DNA of 64,000 nt. Origin: DASZJY01 sp036260255 (GTDB taxonomy: Bacteria; Actinomycetota; Acidimicrobiia; Acidimicrobiales; AC-14). Position numbers and translations under genes: made by a program. The stretch lies in assembly GCA_036260255.1 (NCBI GenBank), contig DATAAF010000005.1, positions 23,732-87,731 of the forward strand, read 5' to 3'. Numbering within the stretch: the stretch's first letter is position 1; every line of letters begins with the position of its first letter. Positions 49,082-58,109 of this stretch are shown in pieces. Under the pieces are notes generated by a model. It was given only the letters and a program-made list of their open reading frames with translations. It searched no databases and was not told the DNA's origin.

Positions 49082-49105
49082 CGGCCCCCCGCCAAGGGGG
49101 GGCCG
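49082..49105. terminator. GC hairpin between DUF6458-like gene and ctaC
   Basis: CGGCCCCCC (49082-49090) and GGGGGGCCG (49097-49105) pair around a short GCCAAG loop. It lies 39 bases downstream of the small membrane-protein gene on the minus strand and is the likely terminator for it. Confidence 0.7.
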
Positions 49106-49143
49106 CAGGTCCTGACTGCGGGAGATCGGGCTCTGGGGCCCCG

Positions 49144-49401
49144 TCAGCCGACGTAGGGGTCGCGGCGCACGAACCGGCGCCGGGCGCCGACCGGCTCGTC
49201 GACCACGTCGTCAGCGACGACCGGGCGTCGCCCCCACCCTCCGCCGTTGAGGACGATGAGGCTCCACAGCAGGCCGATGGCGCCGGCGATCATGAGGATG
49301 ACCCCGACGGTGCCGATGTCGACGCCGGAGACGCTCAGCTCGACCGCGAACTTGAGGATGGCCCCGACGGCGATGAGAAAGACGCTGATTCCGATACCCA
49401 T
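49144..49401 (-). CDS. DUF6458-like small membrane protein
   Basis: This 85-residue protein begins MGIGISVFLIAVGAILKFAV and continues with a second helix (VGVILMIAGAIGLLWSLIVL) and a basic Arg-rich tail. This matches my recollection of the actinobacterial DUF6458 family. Function is unknown. An ideal AGGAACC-type purine stretch precedes the ATG. Confidence 0.8.
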   Translation of the reverse strand: MGIGISVFLIAVGAILKFAVELSVSGVDIGTVGVILMIAGAIGLLWSLIVLNGGGWGRRPVVADDVVDEPVGARRRFVRRDPYVG

Positions 49402-49554
49402 GGTTCCTCCGGTGTGAGCGGTTCGCCCGGTGCCTCTGCTGTACCCGGCGACCGGCCCCGCCTAACCACGTGGAGCGCGCCATCCACCACTGCGCGGGCG
49501 GTCGTCATTACGGTCGGCGAAGTGGCGGCCGACGCACCCGGCGACCTGTCCACC

Positions 49555-50058
49555 ATGCCCCACGGAGGGGGCGAGGCCGGCGCCCGGCGGCGGCGGCACC
49601 TGCGCCGGGCCTTCTTCGCCGCCCTCACGGCCGTCCTCCTCCTCGGCGCCTTGGGCTTCCTGGGGCCGCGGACCGGAGAGGTGTCCGCCCAGGGCGCGGG
49701 CGTCGAGCTCACCGTCGGCTACCCGACCGTGAACCGGCCCGGGCTGGCCGCCAAGGTGTCGTTCGAGGTGCGCCGGGCGGCCGGCGCCGACACGCCGGTG
49801 ACGCTGGCGGTCACCTCGTCGTACTTCGACGCCCTCGCCGAGGTCACGGTCGACCCCGAGCCGGTGCGCTCCACCGCCGACGCCGACCGCACCATCTGGA
49901 CGTTCGAGCCGTCTCCCGGAGCCGACACCCTGGTGGTCACGGTGCAGGGCCGCATCCACCCCTCGGGGCGCGTCGGGCGGCCGGCGGCCACCGCCGCGGT
50001 GCTCGAGAACGGCGAGCCCGTCGTCTCCGTCCGGTTCTCGACCGTAGTGGTGGCCTGA
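49555..50058 (+). CDS. Exported protein with signal anchor, gene before DUF421
   Basis: From the ATG at 49555 the product has 167 residues. An Arg-rich segment and a hydrophobic helix (AFFAALTAVLLLGALGFLGP) precede a beta-rich extracytoplasmic domain of about 115 residues (LTVGYPTVNRPGLAAKVSFE, then VTLAVTSSYFDALAEVTVDP). No cysteines or catalytic motifs are seen. An earlier in-frame GTG at 49522 is possible; neither start has a clear ribosome-binding site. The stop overlaps the DUF421 gene start by one base (TGATG), so the two are likely linked. Confidence 0.7.
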   Translation: MPHGGGEAGARRRRHLRRAFFAALTAVLLLGALGFLGPRTGEVSAQGAGVELTVGYPTVNRPGLAAKVSFEVRRAAGADTPVTLAVTSSYFDALAEVTVDPEPVRSTADADRTIWTFEPSPGADTLVVTVQGRIHPSGRVGRPAATAAVLENGEPVVSVRFSTVVVA

Positions 50059-50537
50059 TGGACGTGATCGTGCGGGCGACGGTCGTCTACTTCGTCGTGT
50101 GGATGGTGGTGCGGGGGACGGGCAAGCGGGAGCTGGCGGAGATGACCGCCTTCGAGCTGGTCCTGCTCGTCACCATCGGCGACCTCGTCCAGCAGGCCGT
50201 CACCCAGCAGGACACCTCCGTCACCGGCGGCATCCTCGCCATCGGCACCATCGCCTTCTGGATCGTCGCCACGTCCTACGTGTCGTTCCGCTTCCCCCGT
50301 ACCCGTGCCCTCATCGAGGGCGTGCCCGTCGTGATCCTGCGGGACGGCGAGCCTCTCGAGAGGGTGCTCCACGTCGAGCGGATGACCCTCGAGGAGCTGA
50401 AGGGAGGGGCCCGCGGCCAGGGCATCGCCGACCTGGGCGAGGTGCGGTTCGCGGTGCTGGAGCCGGACGGGAAGCTGTCGTTCGTCACCCGCAAGCCCGG
50501 CGAGCAGCACGAGCCGGACGAGAAGCTCACGGCCTAG
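50058..50537 (+). CDS. DUF421 (YetF-like) membrane protein
   Basis: This 159-residue protein has two to three N-terminal helices (VYFVVWMVVRGTGKRELAEM is the conserved start) and a cytosolic YetF domain (IEGVPVVILRDGEP, then MTLEELKGGARGQGI). The family is linked to spore-germination proteins and membrane homeostasis, but its biochemical role is unknown. It is coupled to the upstream exported protein. Confidence 0.88.
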   Translation: MDVIVRATVVYFVVWMVVRGTGKRELAEMTAFELVLLVTIGDLVQQAVTQQDTSVTGGILAIGTIAFWIVATSYVSFRFPRTRALIEGVPVVILRDGEPLERVLHVERMTLEELKGGARGQGIADLGEVRFAVLEPDGKLSFVTRKPGEQHEPDEKLTA

Positions 50538-50547
50538 GCTGCGCCGG

Positions 50548-51474
50548 TCAGGAGCGGGCGAGCATCCCTTCGTCGGCCCGATCGGTGCGGCGGGCCAGGC
50601 GCTCGGCCTGGCGGCGGCCCACCTGCTCGAGGCGCTCGATCGTGCGGTGGAGCTTCTCCCGTGCCTGCTCGGCCTCGGGCGACAGGCCCTCCAGGGCGTC
50701 GACGCGCCAGTGGCGGAGCACGACCGGGCAGACGATCTGGTCGTGGTGGATGGCGAGGTTGTAGATGCCGGAGCGGGCAATGGCGACGGCGTGGGCGGTG
50801 AACCCCGGGATCCCGGTGCCGGGCATCTCGAAGCCGGTGACCTGACGCTCGATGGCGGCGACCATCGCCGAGGGCTCGATCTCCAGGGCGGCCGAGGTGA
50901 GGTCCCGGTAGAAGAGGTAGTGCAGATTCTCGTCGGCCGCCACCCGGGCCATCACCTCGTAGCCCGCCTGGTCGGGGACGACCTTGCCGGTGTTGCGATG
51001 GGCGATACGGGTGGCCAGCTCCTGCAGGCACAGGTAGACGAACATGTCGGGCACGGTCGGAGGCTGTGGCGTCTCGGCGCGCGTCACCTGCACCATGCGG
51101 TCCCGCTCGAGGGCGGTGGGGTCGATGGCACGGGTGACCGTGAGGTAGTCGCGGATCACCATGGCGTGCCGCATCTCCTCGGCCGTCCACCGGCGGCTCC
51201 ACTCGCGGTAGCCGTCGTGGGCGAGGACGCGGTCGATGGTCTGGAAGTAGTAGGGCAGGTTGTCCTCGGTGAGGAGGTTCACCACGAGGGCGCTGCGGAC
51301 GGCGTCGGGCAGGGGGAACTCGTCGGGGTGCCACTCGTACCCGGGTTCGAAGTCACGACCTCGGCTCCAGGGCACCAGCTGGTGCGGGAACCACTCCTTG
51401 GCGCTGGAGAGGTGGCGATCCAAGAGCCCGTCGACCACCGGGCGCAGTTCGCGAAGCAGGGAGACATCGTCCAA
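50548..51474 (-). CDS. Acyl-ACP desaturase
   Basis: This ferritin-like di-iron enzyme introduces a double bond in acyl-ACP. The product has 308 residues from a TTG at 51474; an ATG at 51540 would add 22. Iron-ligand motifs are TEDNLPYYFQTID, TAEEMRHAMVIRDY and ADENLHYLFYRDL, matching the E...EExxH...ExxH pattern. SSAKEWFPHQLVPWSRGRDF near the start is typical of actinobacterial DesA-type desaturases. No strong ribosome-binding site was found at either start. Confidence 0.9.
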   Translation of the reverse strand: MDDVSLLRELRPVVDGLLDRHLSSAKEWFPHQLVPWSRGRDFEPGYEWHPDEFPLPDAVRSALVVNLLTEDNLPYYFQTIDRVLAHDGYREWSRRWTAEEMRHAMVIRDYLTVTRAIDPTALERDRMVQVTRAETPQPPTVPDMFVYLCLQELATRIAHRNTGKVVPDQAGYEVMARVAADENLHYLFYRDLTSAALEIEPSAMVAAIERQVTGFEMPGTGIPGFTAHAVAIARSGIYNLAIHHDQIVCPVVLRHWRVDALEGLSPEAEQAREKLHRTIERLEQVGRRQAERLARRTDRADEGMLARS

Positions 51475-51622
51475 GAGCGGTGATGTTACCGCTTGGCCGG
51501 TGGGGCGATCACATTGGCCGGAACACGAACGGGGGTACATCCGCGCATGCCGCCACGCGATCCGGGCCCCGCCATTGGCGTCGTGGTGCTCGTCGAGCTC
51601 CGGGTCAGCGTCGGCCGCTGGC

Positions 51623-52867
51623 TCAGGCAGGAGAGCGCTCGGGCCGAGGGCTGAAGACGGCGAGCGGCCGCTCCTCCTTGGCGATCGTGAACTCGGGCGA
51701 GCCGTCGAACGTCTCGCCGTCGCGCGCCAGCCGGAGGGGGCCGTCGAGGGCCCGCACGCGGAGCTCACGCGCCGAGAACGCCTCGTAGGCCCGGCACCGG
51801 CCGAGCGTGCCGGTCAGCACCGCCAGCAGGAGCCGGGTGCGGGCCCACGGCTGAGATGCGTCGACGAGGCGGACGTCGAGCTCGCCGTCGTCGAGCCGCT
51901 CCCGCCACGTCGGCGCGAACCCCGCCGGGTGATACCGGCAGTTCCCGACGAAGATCATCCCGAGCGTCCGCCGGCGCCCGTCGATCTCGACCCGCACCGC
52001 CGATCCCCGGCGCAGGATCCGAAAGAGCGCCACCACCAGCGCGGGCCACTTGCCGATGCGACCCTCCAGGCGCTCCCGGGCGTCGACCAGGGCGCTGTAC
52101 CCGCCGAAGCTGGCGGTGTTGAGGAAGGGATGGCCGTCGATCGTCCCGAGGTCGACGGCGACGGTGTGGCCCTGGCGGAACGCACGGATCGCGTCGTCGG
52201 CGCTCGTCAGCCCCAGGTCCCGGGCCAGGTGGTTGAGCGTCCCGGCGGGGACGACCAGCAAGGGCTTTCCCGACCGGTGGGCGACGGCGGCGGCGGCGTT
52301 GATCGACCCGTCGCCGCCCGCCACGCCCAGGGCCCGGGCGCCGCCCACGGCCCGCTCCAGGGCGGCGGGCAGGCCGAAGCCCTCGCCCACCTCGAGGACC
52401 TCGGCCGCCGGCAGCGCCTCGCGCAGCCGACGGGTGCAGCTCTGGCGGACGGGTGAGCCGGCCGCGAGGTTCACGACCACCGCCAGGCCCTCGCCGTCGC
52501 CGCCCGGCTCCACGCTCACCGGGGTGTGCGCGGACCGGATCTCGGGCGGCGTCCGGGACGCCAACGGCCACACGCGGGTGGTCAGTAGGGCAGCGCCCGC
52601 CCCCGCGGCCGTCCCGGCGGCCAGGACGGGAACCGAGACCGGCGGCCGGCCCGGTCGCCGCCCGATGACGAGCGCCACCGCCGTCGCCGACAGGGCGACG
52701 CCCACGGCCGGCAGCTCCAGCCCCGCTCCGACGACCAGCCCGGCTCCGGCGGCGGTGACCCGCAGCTCCCCGTCGTGACCGCGGCGGAGGGTCGTCGCCG
52801 CCGTCCCCAACCCTCCGGCGACGACGCCGCGCAGGAGGGCCCGGCGCACGAACCGTCCGCGACTCAC
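51623..52867 (-). CDS. Diacylglycerol kinase-family lipid kinase with N-terminal membrane domain
   Basis: This 414-residue protein has about 110 residues of hydrophobic helices (LRVTAAGAGLVVGAGLELPA, then VPVLAAGTAAGAGAALL), followed by a DAGK catalytic domain. The nucleotide site is LGVAGGDGSINAAAAVAHR with VVPAGTLNHLARDLG; DGETFDGSPEFTIA is the conserved C-terminal strand. It phosphorylates a lipid, but which (diacylglycerol, sphingosine-like or undecaprenol-linked) cannot be read. The added membrane domain is unusual in this family. Confidence 0.88.
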   Translation of the reverse strand: MSRGRFVRRALLRGVVAGGLGTAATTLRRGHDGELRVTAAGAGLVVGAGLELPAVGVALSATAVALVIGRRPGRPPVSVPVLAAGTAAGAGAALLTTRVWPLASRTPPEIRSAHTPVSVEPGGDGEGLAVVVNLAAGSPVRQSCTRRLREALPAAEVLEVGEGFGLPAALERAVGGARALGVAGGDGSINAAAAVAHRSGKPLLVVPAGTLNHLARDLGLTSADDAIRAFRQGHTVAVDLGTIDGHPFLNTASFGGYSALVDARERLEGRIGKWPALVVALFRILRRGSAVRVEIDGRRRTLGMIFVGNCRYHPAGFAPTWRERLDDGELDVRLVDASQPWARTRLLLAVLTGTLGRCRAYEAFSARELRVRALDGPLRLARDGETFDGSPEFTIAKEERPLAVFSPRPERSPA

Positions 52868-53017
52868 GCCCGACGCCTACCCCCGGCCGCCCGCTCGCAA
52901 CGCCACGACCGTCCGCCCCGATGGCGAGTCGACCGCTCTTCCTCCCCCGCCAGGCGGAGGCCGAAGATCACGAGCGCGGCGGATGGCAGCGGAGGCGCTT
53001 CTCCGTACTCTCCGGGC

Positions 53018-54139
53018 ATGCGCACTGTCAAGGACATGAACGTCCGGCGGCCACGTTCTTCCCGCCGTGACGACCTGTTGACGATGTTCTTCGCCGCCTG
53101 GTTGGTGATCGGCGTCTTCGTCGACGGCTGGGCCCACAACAACGACAAGCCCGAGTCCTTCTTCACGCCGTGGCACGGGCTGTTCTACTCCGGCTTCGCC
53201 GCCTGCGCCGGCTGGATGTGCTGGCAGGTGGCCCGCCACCAGCGGAGGGGTGCCCGCGGGCTCGCCGCCGTCCCCGTCGGCTACGGCCTCGGCCTCCTCG
53301 GGGTTGGCATCTTCGCCCTCGGCGGTGTCGGCGACCTCGTCTGGCACGAGATCTTCGGCATCGAGGTGGACCTCGAGGCGCTGCTGAGCCCTTCGCACCT
53401 GACCCTTTTCGCCGGAGGGCTGCTGGTCGTGACCAGCCCGCTGCGGGCGGCCTGGTCGGACCCGTCCTCGAGCTCGCCCACGTTCGGACAGCTCCTCCCC
53501 GCCCTGCTCTCGGCCACCCTCACCGCCGCCCAGGTCGCCTTCTTCATGATGAGCTACTCGCCCTGGCTCACCAGCGCGCACCAGCACGCGCCGTACATGG
53601 TCATCGAGGAGCAGGTCGACCCCCGGTTCGCCGACTGGTTCGTCGAGGAGGTCCAGCTCGAGGGGCTGGCCGCCATCCTGGTCACGACGCTCGTGCTCAT
53701 GGTGCCGGCGCTGCTCCTGCTCCGGCGCTGGCGTCTGCCCTTCGGGAGCTTGACCCTGCTCTTCGGGTCGGTCGCGACCCTGTCGGCCGCCATCGAGTCC
53801 TTCGATACGGGATCGACGTTCCTGGCCGGCCTGTTCGGTGGCGTGGCCGCCGACCTGCTGGTCCGTCGGCTCCGACCGTCCCCCGAGCGCCCGGGCGCCG
53901 TCCGCCTGTTCGCCTTCGCCGCCCCCGCCGCCCTCTGGCTCTCCTTCTTCGCCCTGCTGGGGCTCGAGTTCAGCGTGGGTTGGTCGGTCGAGCTGTGGGC
54001 GGGCTCCACGTTCATGGCCGGGCTGGCCGCCGTGGGCGCCTCCTTCATCACCGCCCCGCCCGCCCTCCCCGCCCCGGTCCTGGCCTCGGACGAGCCCCGG
54101 TACGGTGAGGTGCGTGCCCGGGTGCCCGCACGTCCTTGA
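53018..54139 (+). CDS. Multi-pass membrane protein of unknown function
   Basis: This 373-residue protein has about nine helices, starting LLTMFFAAWLVIGVFVDGWA. Two His-containing segments (AHNNDKPESFFTPWHGLFYS; VWHEIFGIEVDLEALLSPSH) lie near the membrane face and could bind metal. No named family was recognised. The 3' end overlaps the UBP zinc-finger gene by 35 bases, so the two may be coexpressed. Confidence 0.8.
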   Translation: MRTVKDMNVRRPRSSRRDDLLTMFFAAWLVIGVFVDGWAHNNDKPESFFTPWHGLFYSGFAACAGWMCWQVARHQRRGARGLAAVPVGYGLGLLGVGIFALGGVGDLVWHEIFGIEVDLEALLSPSHLTLFAGGLLVVTSPLRAAWSDPSSSSPTFGQLLPALLSATLTAAQVAFFMMSYSPWLTSAHQHAPYMVIEEQVDPRFADWFVEEVQLEGLAAILVTTLVLMVPALLLLRRWRLPFGSLTLLFGSVATLSAAIESFDTGSTFLAGLFGGVAADLLVRRLRPSPERPGAVRLFAFAAPAALWLSFFALLGLEFSVGWSVELWAGSTFMAGLAAVGASFITAPPALPAPVLASDEPRYGEVRARVPARP

Positions 54140-54608
54140 GGTCCGCGACGACTGGCCGGCGCTCGCCGACCCCGTCTGCGAGTCCTGTGTCCGGGGCGGA
54201 TCCCGGTGGGTCAGCCTCCGCCGCTGCCTCAGCTGCGGGCAGGTCGGGTGCTGCGACTCGAGCCCCGGCCGCCACGCGACCGCCCATCACCGCCGCACCG
54301 GCCACCCGGTGATCCGGAGCCTCCAGCCCGGGCAGGACTGGGTCTGGTGCTACCTCGACGAGCGCTCGCTGCGCCAGGTGGGCGGGGAGTGGCGGGAGGT
54401 CGACTTCTTCTTCGAGGTGGGCCTCGGGTACATGAGGGAGCACGTGCAGGCGGGTGGCAGCACCGACGTGGACCCCGAGAAGACGATCGGCAAGGGGTTC
54501 CCACTGGGCGCGTGGGCGGCCGAGGTGCGCCGGCGCGACGTCGCCGGCGAGCTCACCGAGGACCAGGCGTCCGCCCTCGCCGAGCTCCCGGGCTGGGGCC
54601 GGGCGTAG
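54105..54608 (+). CDS. UBP-type zinc-finger protein with helicase-associated-like tail
   Basis: This 167-residue protein begins with a zf-UBP domain: CPH, CESC, CLSCGQVGCC and a His-rich GRHATAHHRRTGH supply the zinc ligands, and WVWCYLDE ends the fold. Residues 95-167 form a separate helical part ending GFPLGAWAAEVRRRDVAGEL, similar to the helicase-associated (HA) domain. The GTG at 54105 keeps the first zinc ligand. Bacterial stand-alone UBP fingers are of unknown role. Confidence 0.85.
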   Translation: MRCVPGCPHVLEVRDDWPALADPVCESCVRGGSRWVSLRRCLSCGQVGCCDSSPGRHATAHHRRTGHPVIRSLQPGQDWVWCYLDERSLRQVGGEWREVDFFFEVGLGYMREHVQAGGSTDVDPEKTIGKGFPLGAWAAEVRRRDVAGELTEDQASALAELPGWGRA

Positions 54609-54611
54609 CCC

Positions 54612-55607
54612 TCACGTCCGGCGGGCCTCGAGCAGGGCGAACATCGACAGCGGCACGACCCGTTCGAGGCGGTACCCGCCGGCGGCGAGCAACGCCTCGA
54701 ACTCCGGCTCGGACCGCTCCTTGCCACCGAACATGACCAGCATCAGCAGGTCGGCCACGTAGTCCACCGCACTGGACTCGGGCCCGAGGACCCGCTCGAC
54801 GAGGAGGACGCTGCTTCCCGGTCTGCCGGCGCGGTGGCAGCTGCGCAGGATCCTCTGGGCGTGGTCGTCGTCCCAGTCGTGGAGGATGTGCTTGAGCACG
54901 TAGAGATCGCCGCCGGCCGGGACCTCCTCGAAGAAGTCGCCGCCCGAGAGCCACACCCGGTCCGCCAGGCCCCTCGCCTCGACGGCGGCCCGGGCGCCCT
55001 CGAGGACCTCGGGGAGGTCGAACAGGACGCCCTCGGCCGAAGGGTTGGCCTCGAGGAGCCGAGCGAGGAGGGCGCCTTGGCTGCCGCCCACGTCGACGAT
55101 CCGCCGGAAGGGGGACACGTCGAAGTGGGCCACCACCTCCTCGGCCACCACCTCCGACACGTTGGACATGGCGGCGGCGAAGGCCGCCCCCTCCTCGGGG
55201 TTCTGGCGGTAGTACTCCCACAGGCCCGTTCCCAGGACGCTCGGGGCCGCCGCCCCGCCGGTGCGAACGCTCTCGAGGAGCCGCTCGATCGAGCGCCAGT
55301 GGCCGGGAGCAGCCATCGCCAGCGCCAGGTCCCGGAGCGACCGGCGGTCCGACCGCAGCCAGTCGCCGAGGGGGGTCAGGGCGAAGACGTCGTCGGCGCG
55401 CCGTTCGAGGAGGCCGAGGGCGGCGCACGTGCGGAGGAAGCGGACGAGGGCGTCGGCCGGCGCGCCGGTCAGCTCGGCCAGCTCGGTCCCCGAGCGCGGC
55501 CCTCCGGCCAGCTCGTCGACGATCCCGAGACGGACCAGCGAGGCGACGGTCTGGGAGCTCACGTGCCCGAAGATGAGCTGGCGCAGCTGGAGCGCCGGGG
55601 TCGTCAC
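54612..55607 (-). CDS. SAM-dependent O-methyltransferase (COMT/hydroxyneurosporene type)
   Basis: This 331-residue protein has an N-terminal winged-helix dimerisation region and a C-terminal methyltransferase fold with VDVGGSQGALLARLLEANP as SAM loop and the general base in LKHILHDWDDDHAQRIL. GTG at 55607 was chosen because GGGAGGA lies just upstream; an ATG at 55649 is the alternative. Such enzymes methylate phenolic or polyene hydroxyls. Substrate unknown. Confidence 0.9.
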   Translation of the reverse strand: MTTPALQLRQLIFGHVSSQTVASLVRLGIVDELAGGPRSGTELAELTGAPADALVRFLRTCAALGLLERRADDVFALTPLGDWLRSDRRSLRDLALAMAAPGHWRSIERLLESVRTGGAAAPSVLGTGLWEYYRQNPEEGAAFAAAMSNVSEVVAEEVVAHFDVSPFRRIVDVGGSQGALLARLLEANPSAEGVLFDLPEVLEGARAAVEARGLADRVWLSGGDFFEEVPAGGDLYVLKHILHDWDDDHAQRILRSCHRAGRPGSSVLLVERVLGPESSAVDYVADLLMLVMFGGKERSEPEFEALLAAGGYRLERVVPLSMFALLEARRT

Positions 55608-55670
55608 CCCGTCCTCCCGCTCGCCGGGCAGACGCTGGACACCACCCATTTGCAGGCGTACACATCTCTC

Positions 55671-55853
55671 ATGGCGACCGAACCGAAGGTAACGGTCCAC
55701 GTCGACGAGCACGGTGCCGTCCGGGTGGAGGTGGCGGGACAGGCCGAGCTCGCCGAGGACGACCTCGTGGCCGAGAAGCCGAGCGAACCGGTGGCCGCCT
55801 TCGGCGACGAGGAGTTCAAGGCCCGCCAGCACATCCGCTGGAGCGGCGGCTGA
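55671..55853 (+). CDS. Small hypothetical protein
   Basis: This 60-residue frame (ATG 55671) encodes a beta-strand-rich start (KVTVHVDEHGAVRVEVAGQA) and an acidic middle. It lies between two minus-strand genes, with its ATG 22 bases from the alternative methyltransferase ATG. Coding bias looks normal. No family recognised. Confidence 0.5.
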   Translation: MATEPKVTVHVDEHGAVRVEVAGQAELAEDDLVAEKPSEPVAAFGDEEFKARQHIRWSGG

Positions 55854-55866
55854 TCCGCTCGAGCGG

Positions 55867-56163
55867 CTAGGAGGCCTTCCGCCGGAGGGCGGCGCGCTGC
55901 CTGGGCGTCGTACCCGCCCAGATGCCCGGCATGTTCTCGGACAGGGCGTAGGCGAGGCACGGCTGGCGGGTGGGGCAGCGGGAGCACACCGCACGGGCGG
56001 GCTCGGCGTTGCCCCCCGGCTCGATGAAGAAGATCTCCGCGGGCATGCCCTTGCAGGCGGCGTCGGCCATCCAGGCCGGCCGCTGGAGCAGCTCGGCCAG
56101 CGAAACGGCCAACCGGTCGCCGGGCGCCATGAGGGCTTCGAGCTCGGGGCGGGTCAACAACAC
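55867..56163 (-). CDS. WhiB-family iron-sulfur regulator
   Basis: This 98-residue protein has the four WhiB cysteines (AACKG, then AVCSRCPTRQPC) that bind a 4Fe-4S cluster, the GIWAGT turn and a basic C-terminal helix (RQRAALRRKAS). WhiB proteins are actinobacteria-specific redox or NO-responsive regulators that usually work with the main sigma factor. Which Whi/Wbl subclass it belongs to cannot be set from sequence alone. Confidence 0.93.
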   Translation of the reverse strand: MLLTRPELEALMAPGDRLAVSLAELLQRPAWMADAACKGMPAEIFFIEPGGNAEPARAVCSRCPTRQPCLAYALSENMPGIWAGTTPRQRAALRRKAS

Positions 56164-56496
56164 TGTTGCCAGTGTTGCACATGTGACTGGTGTGCTTAAA
56201 GAGGAAAGTGCCGACGAGTCGGTCGTACCTCCCGAGATGGGTGGGCACCGGGGCCGGGGGTACCGTCGCCGCCGGGGTCTCGCCGGCGTCGGCGGCGGCC
56301 GCCACGGCGCTGCTCGCGCTCGCCCCCAGGGTTGTCCGTCCTCGCCCTCCCGGGGGTCCCCGTGCGCGGCGCTCCGATCTCCCTACCATCGCTGCGGTCC
56401 GGCCGCCCCGCCGATCGGGTCTTCAGCCTCCCGAGCCCGGTCGCCACCGCCGTCGGCGCGGTGATGGCGGAGCCCGGGTCTCGGGGCCCGCCGAGC
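56164..56496. other. Gene-free stretch between whiB and beta-helix gene
   Basis: No supported gene. The first 40 bases upstream of whiB contain ACTGTTGCCAGTGTTGCACATGTG, an AT-richer stretch with repeated TGTTGC that probably holds the whiB promoter. Short frames on both strands have the Arg/Pro-rich composition of non-coding GC-rich DNA. Confidence 0.5.
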
Positions 56497-57852
56497 TCAC
56501 CGGCCGGCGACGCACGGCTGGTTGACGGTTCTCACGCGATTGCGCGACCACCGGTTGCTGCCGCAGCCGGGGTTGTAGTCGCCCCCGTCGACGCCGTCGT
56601 AGTTGGCGTAGACATCCCCTTCGCTGATCTCGCGGACCCGGGCGGGGTCCCAGCCGTTCCCCCGGCCCCGGTTCCCCGTCACCTCGGTCTCGACCGTGCC
56701 CTCGGCCAGGTGGATCCCGTCGAGGAGGTTGTCGTTGACGACGTTGTTGCGGACGGTGTTGCCGTGCTCGCCGACGACGCCGCTGCCGGGCGTCGGCCCG
56801 GTGACCTCGATGCCGGACGCGAAGTTGCCGGAGGACTCGTTGCCCTCGATGAGGTTGCCGTAGGACACGTGGATGAACGGGGGCCCGGAGTGGTGCAACT
56901 GGATCCCCGACGACCGGTACGCCTCGGTGCCGTCCCCGGTGCTGTCGTGGACCCGAAGGCCCGTCTGGTAGATCCGGTTCCTGCGGACGACATTGAAGCC
57001 GTTGTTCGTGCCCACCTCCATGTGGAAGCCGGTGATGAGGACGCCGGCCAGCCCGTTCCTCTGCATCAGGTTCCGCTCGACCACGTTGCGCTCGGCCCCC
57101 GGCCCCTCGATGCGCACGCCGACGTCCTGGGAGTGCCGGCCCCACGCGTCGCAGCAGAAGGGTGGCGGGTCGGGGATGGGACCGTTGGCGGTCGAGCCGC
57201 ACACTGTCCCCGTGCCGGCGGGCGTCTCGTTCATGACGTCGTTGTCCCGGATGTCGTTGTTCGCCACCCGGTTGCGGTCGGAGTCGAACACCAGCGAGAC
57301 GGCCGAGAACGGCCCGTTGCCGTAGAGGAGGTTCTGCTCGATGACGTTGTCGTTCGAGCCGAAGGCGGTGATGCCGTCGCCCAGTTCGCAGTAGGGGCCC
57401 ACGTTGGGGACGATGTCCTCGGGCTGCGAGTCCCGCCCGGTGACCATCCGGTAGTTGACGTTGTCGCGGGCGGTGACCCGGCGGACGGTGTTGCGTCCGC
57501 CGCCCATGATGACCACGCCGGCGTCGAACCGCTCGACCGTGCCGTTCCGCACCGTGACCCTCGTGACCTGCCGGAGGATGATGCCGGCCTTGTCGGGTGC
57601 CGTCCGCGCCTGTGGGTCGCCGATCACCCTGTGGCCGCCGAGGTCCACGGTGATGTTGTCGGCGGCGATGACGATCCCCTCGCCCGGGCACGGCCCGACG
57701 TCGCCGGAGAGCCTCGTGTCCCGAGTGATGACGGCACCGCAGCCGACGGCCTGACCCTCGGCCACGTCGACCAGCACCGTCGCCGTCAAGAGCAGCGCCG
57801 CCCCCACCCCGACCGCCGCTCGCGATGCTCGCTCGTTGATCCCACCGGTCAT
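56497..57852 (-). CDS. Secreted right-handed parallel beta-helix protein
   Basis: This 451-residue protein has a signal peptide (AAVGVGAALLLTATVLVDVA) and then a regular series of about 22-residue rungs with Asn-rich turns (GSNDNVIEQNLLYGNGPFSA; DSDRNRVANNDIRDNDV; NTVRNNVVNDNLLDGIHL), as in pectate-lyase-like and NosD-like folds. Paired cysteines (PGCGSN, QPCVAG, FCCDAWG) may crosslink it outside the cell. Catalytic residues could not be assigned. It is probably a polysaccharide-binding or degrading surface protein. Confidence 0.88.
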   Translation of the reverse strand: MTGGINERASRAAVGVGAALLLTATVLVDVAEGQAVGCGAVITRDTRLSGDVGPCPGEGIVIAADNITVDLGGHRVIGDPQARTAPDKAGIILRQVTRVTVRNGTVERFDAGVVIMGGGRNTVRRVTARDNVNYRMVTGRDSQPEDIVPNVGPYCELGDGITAFGSNDNVIEQNLLYGNGPFSAVSLVFDSDRNRVANNDIRDNDVMNETPAGTGTVCGSTANGPIPDPPPFCCDAWGRHSQDVGVRIEGPGAERNVVERNLMQRNGLAGVLITGFHMEVGTNNGFNVVRRNRIYQTGLRVHDSTGDGTEAYRSSGIQLHHSGPPFIHVSYGNLIEGNESSGNFASGIEVTGPTPGSGVVGEHGNTVRNNVVNDNLLDGIHLAEGTVETEVTGNRGRGNGWDPARVREISEGDVYANYDGVDGGDYNPGCGSNRWSRNRVRTVNQPCVAGR

Positions 57853-58109
57853 CGCCCCTCCCGCTCTCCGTCAACGCCGCCGCCGGGACTTCTACCACGC
57901 CTCCCGGGGCGCCGGTAGGGGCGGGCGACAGACAGTGGAACGGCGCCCGATCGCCTCTTTGCACGGTTGACGACCTCTGGCGGTCGTCGAGCGTCCAGGG
58001 AACGACGCAAGCACCGCTTGCCACGGTGTTCGGCGGGCACGGTCGGCGGGAGCGGCGAGCGGGTCGTGGGACCGGCGGCGGACCGGTGCACGGGAGAAGG
58101 GGGTCGATC

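Noticed and set aside
56190..56525. Plus-strand frame between whiB and the beta-helix gene
   Set aside because: Arg/Pro/Gly-rich, no domain, and its end runs into the 3' end of the opposite gene.
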